Shown here one piece after another: positions 61,801-64,000 of a stretch of 64,000 nt of DNA. Where the stretch lies: assembly GCA_014871385.1 (NCBI GenBank), contig CM026424.1, positions 13,048,892 to 13,112,891 of the forward strand. The letters run 5' to 3'. A model generated the notes under the pieces. That model was not told where the DNA came from, made no database searches, and saw only the letters and a list, made by a program, of their open reading frames with translations. The position numbers were made by a program, and so were the translations under genes. Origin of the DNA: Ceratodon purpureus. Its lineage: Eukaryota > Streptophyta > Bryopsida > Pseudoditrichales > Ditrichaceae. Each line of letters begins with the position of its first letter. The first letter of the stretch is position 1.

Positions 61801-63869
61801 TTTAGGTGAGGCTCTATAAATGGGGAGAGTTTTTGATGGCGATGTGCAGTGCATGCCGTGCGAATTCCCAGGTGACCAGGAGTTGTATTCGGATAGTCTC
61901 GTCCATGGAGAGACGTCTTCCAAACTCTTCCTCTGGACGCCCTCAAGGTGGTGACCCCACCTCACCCCCCTTCCCTCCAGAGTTGGCGGTCTCTATATTC
62001 GCTAAATATATATGATAGATCTTGACTGATTCGACTTGTAGGTGCTGTTTCATTAACTTATTCGTAATTACCTTACTCCTTGGGTGCAATCAGCTCGAGA
62101 GGCGCTCAATGGTATATGATGTCAGTGAATGATTCAAATACATGAAGGGGGAGGGGGGGTTTGCTACCTCGAGATGGGGTTAGCAACGTGTGTAAGAAGT
62201 TAGGGTTTGATTAAGTCTTCGCAGCAGAAGTTTTACTTAACTATCAATATTTGACATGGGTGTAGTGATGATGACGATCATATGTGATGGCATTGTGGTT
62301 TCTGAATGAAGATTGTATGTGCCGAGGTTGAGAGCACCCACGGAGGTATTAACAGTATACAGTAATCTTAACGGATTTTGATTCTGCTTTGTAAAAGTTC
62401 ACAATATTGATGACAGTATTGCTAGTGCAGGTCGAACCGAAATAGGCAAGCTGTGTTTCGTTTGGTGACGAAGACAAGTCATCCTCAGGATTGTGCTGAA
62501 GAAAAGCTTCAAGGTACTGTATGAAAATTCACTATTGCAGTTGATAGAAACGGTTCACTGTAGGTGGAGCCATTTGGATAGATTGACAAAATTGTTTCAT
62601 CTCCTGCTGAAGCTTGGATTTCATCTGTTGTCGGTGCCTCTGATGCAATACCACATGATATCGATCCAGAACTGTCTCTGAACAGTATGTACCAACTCCC
62701 AATTCAATTTTACAGCGACACCCTGTCCCAGTGTCCTCCACTTTGAGATTAAATAGTACTGTAGAGACTAATTCAGGTCACTGTTTTAATGCGTGCATGG
62801 CAGAGAAGTAATTCCACCTTAGCACCTTACATGCTAAATAAATGTCAATTTCCTTGTTTCATTAAAGTGGGACCGACCAGTCCTCTTGCATTTGCTCAAA
62901 GGTCTGAATCTGCTCCAAAAGAGATGCGAGACAGAAGTGGGATGCCCTCTCGTCCTGCTACTCCGGATGCACCAGTCTGGCTGTGTCCTTTCAGGCTCTT
63001 GTCAGATATCTTTCCAGTTTTCTTTCCTTTGCCGAGTTAGCCATCTGCATCACCTGTGTGCGAGTTTGCTCTTTGAGTCATGCAGGAGAGAGTGCAGGAA
63101 TGTAGGATTGTGAATTTGAAGAGAAGTTTTGTAATCATAGAGCTGATGGTTTAGGCTCGGTGAGAGTTGAGAGAATTTGTTCGAAATACAGATGAAGTAT
63201 TGGGGACGCTACTTCACTGGATTGAATCCTCTTGTAGCTTTGTAAGCATTACTACCGGCAATCTAAGATAACATTTTGAGAGTATATGGGGATTTACAGG
63301 ACATGGCGTGTCTTGAACAGGAAAGGGATACTTGGAGCTGATTTCACGATACTCTTGTGGTCTCCCTATGGCATTGGAGGTTGAACTTCAGCGCTATCAT
63401 GCACATACACATTTGCAGTAAGTAGGTTAATTTACTCGGAGATTGAAACTAGAACTTTGAAGACTGGTTCTGCAACGCGAGCTTGAATCTCTTGGAGTTC
63501 TTTTGATGTTTTAGGGGCACGTATGAAGCTCAGGACTGGTTGAACAATTTCAGTCTTGACACCTTCATGAGTTGACGGTTGGAGGCTGTAATCTGGGTTG
63601 TTAGCAGTCGGCTATTTATTGATTATGCACTCAAGAATGCACGCCAGAGGAGGACTTGGGTTGTTGTTATGTACCATTGAAACGGTTTCTGGTTGTTGCT
63701 TGACAGGACATTTCTCACATGCTGAGGGGATCTATGGCCAAAGATGACAGCTCTGAGAGTGATTTTGTCGAGGAGAGGAGACTTTTGCAAGGACACGCTT
63801 TCGCAATGTCAACAAACCCATGACGGGCTTGGCCCACCGCTGGAGTGATGAAGGCAGATCTTAACCACC
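61801..63869 (+). promoter_or_regulatory. Possible promoter and intron-bearing leader of the gene at the window edge
   Basis: A TATAAAT box-like sequence lies at about 61815, and a short upstream ORF starts at 61836 (MAMCSACRANSQV, about 60 codons). GC content is moderate and there are several good splice-site consensus sequences. No domain is seen. Linking this region with the ATG at 63870 is inference. Confidence 0.3.
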
Positions 63870-64000
63870 ATGGGTGAACCGCAATCTACTGCGCAGAAAC
63901 TTAACAGGAAAGGAGCACGAAAACAAGGAAGACCGTCGTCCGCAATGAAGCCCGAGCAGTTTGCTCAAGGCGAACGAGTCAGGCCTTTCAAACCCTTGAA
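63870..64000 (+). CDS. 5' end of an unidentified gene, cut by the window edge
   Basis: An ATG in an ideal context (CCACCATGGG) opens a frame that stays open for 43 codons to the end of the window. The peptide is basic and Gln/Lys/Arg-rich (MGEPQSTAQKLNRKGARKQG...). No family is recognised from so short a piece. Confidence 0.35.
   Translation, partial: MGEPQSTAQKLNRKGARKQGRPSSAMKPEQFAQGERVRPFKPL

Noticed and set aside
1-64000. CRISPR array or bacterial operon
   Set aside because: No regularly spaced repeats of that type; genes are spliced and plant-like.

Overview
The window is nuclear DNA from a land plant. The clearest markers are a chloroplast-type glutamyl-tRNA reductase with a transit peptide, a plant-type class II histone deacetylase with an N-terminal RanBP2 zinc finger (HDA15 type), a WEB-family coiled-coil protein, a DUF688-like protein and an LRR receptor-like kinase of the IMK/MRLK type. 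Genes have several introns, GC-richer coding islands sit in very AT-rich intergenic DNA, and telobox-like AAACCCTA motifs lie upstream of the deacetylase. The style fits a non-seed plant, perhaps a moss, but the sequence alone does not settle this.

Region 1 (about 3.7-20.4 kb) looks like a large accessory element. It carries at least four genes: a RING-finger protein (-), a 1612-residue single-exon MULE-like DDE transposase with a C-terminal SWIM zinc finger (-), a multi-exon gene (+) that joins a ParB/sulfiredoxin-like domain to a C-terminal domain resembling DNA amino-methyltransferases, and a small two-exon basic/acidic protein (-). The transposase and ParB-methyltransferase genes are divergent and share a 0.66 kb promoter region. 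The whole block, and nothing else in the window, is sprinkled with about 20 copies of a GC-rich palindrome (consensus ATGGCGCCGGCGCCAT). The copies lie in introns, gene flanks and one low-complexity linker of the transposase. A ParB-methyltransferase fusion beside a dispersed palindrome on a transposase-bearing element is the candidate undescribed system here. I could not find its terminal repeats or target duplication.

Region 2 (21-29.5 kb) is gene-free, AT-rich and full of mobile-element debris: a Tourist/Harbinger-like MITE, TTAA-bounded piggyBac-like termini, and two identical tandem copies of a 230 bp retroposon-like unit.

Region 3 (30-60 kb) is ordinary host gene space: DUF688-like gene (+), an unidentified ORF (-), LRR-RLK (+), WEB-family gene (+), HDA15-type deacetylase (-, convergent with WEB), a repeat-rich AT desert with two inverted-repeat elements (50-55 kb), and the HEMA gene (+). 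The window ends in the first codons of a possible further gene (63.87 kb). Functions of the host genes are independent of each other: tetrapyrrole synthesis, chromatin deacetylation, chloroplast movement/coiled-coil and receptor signalling.
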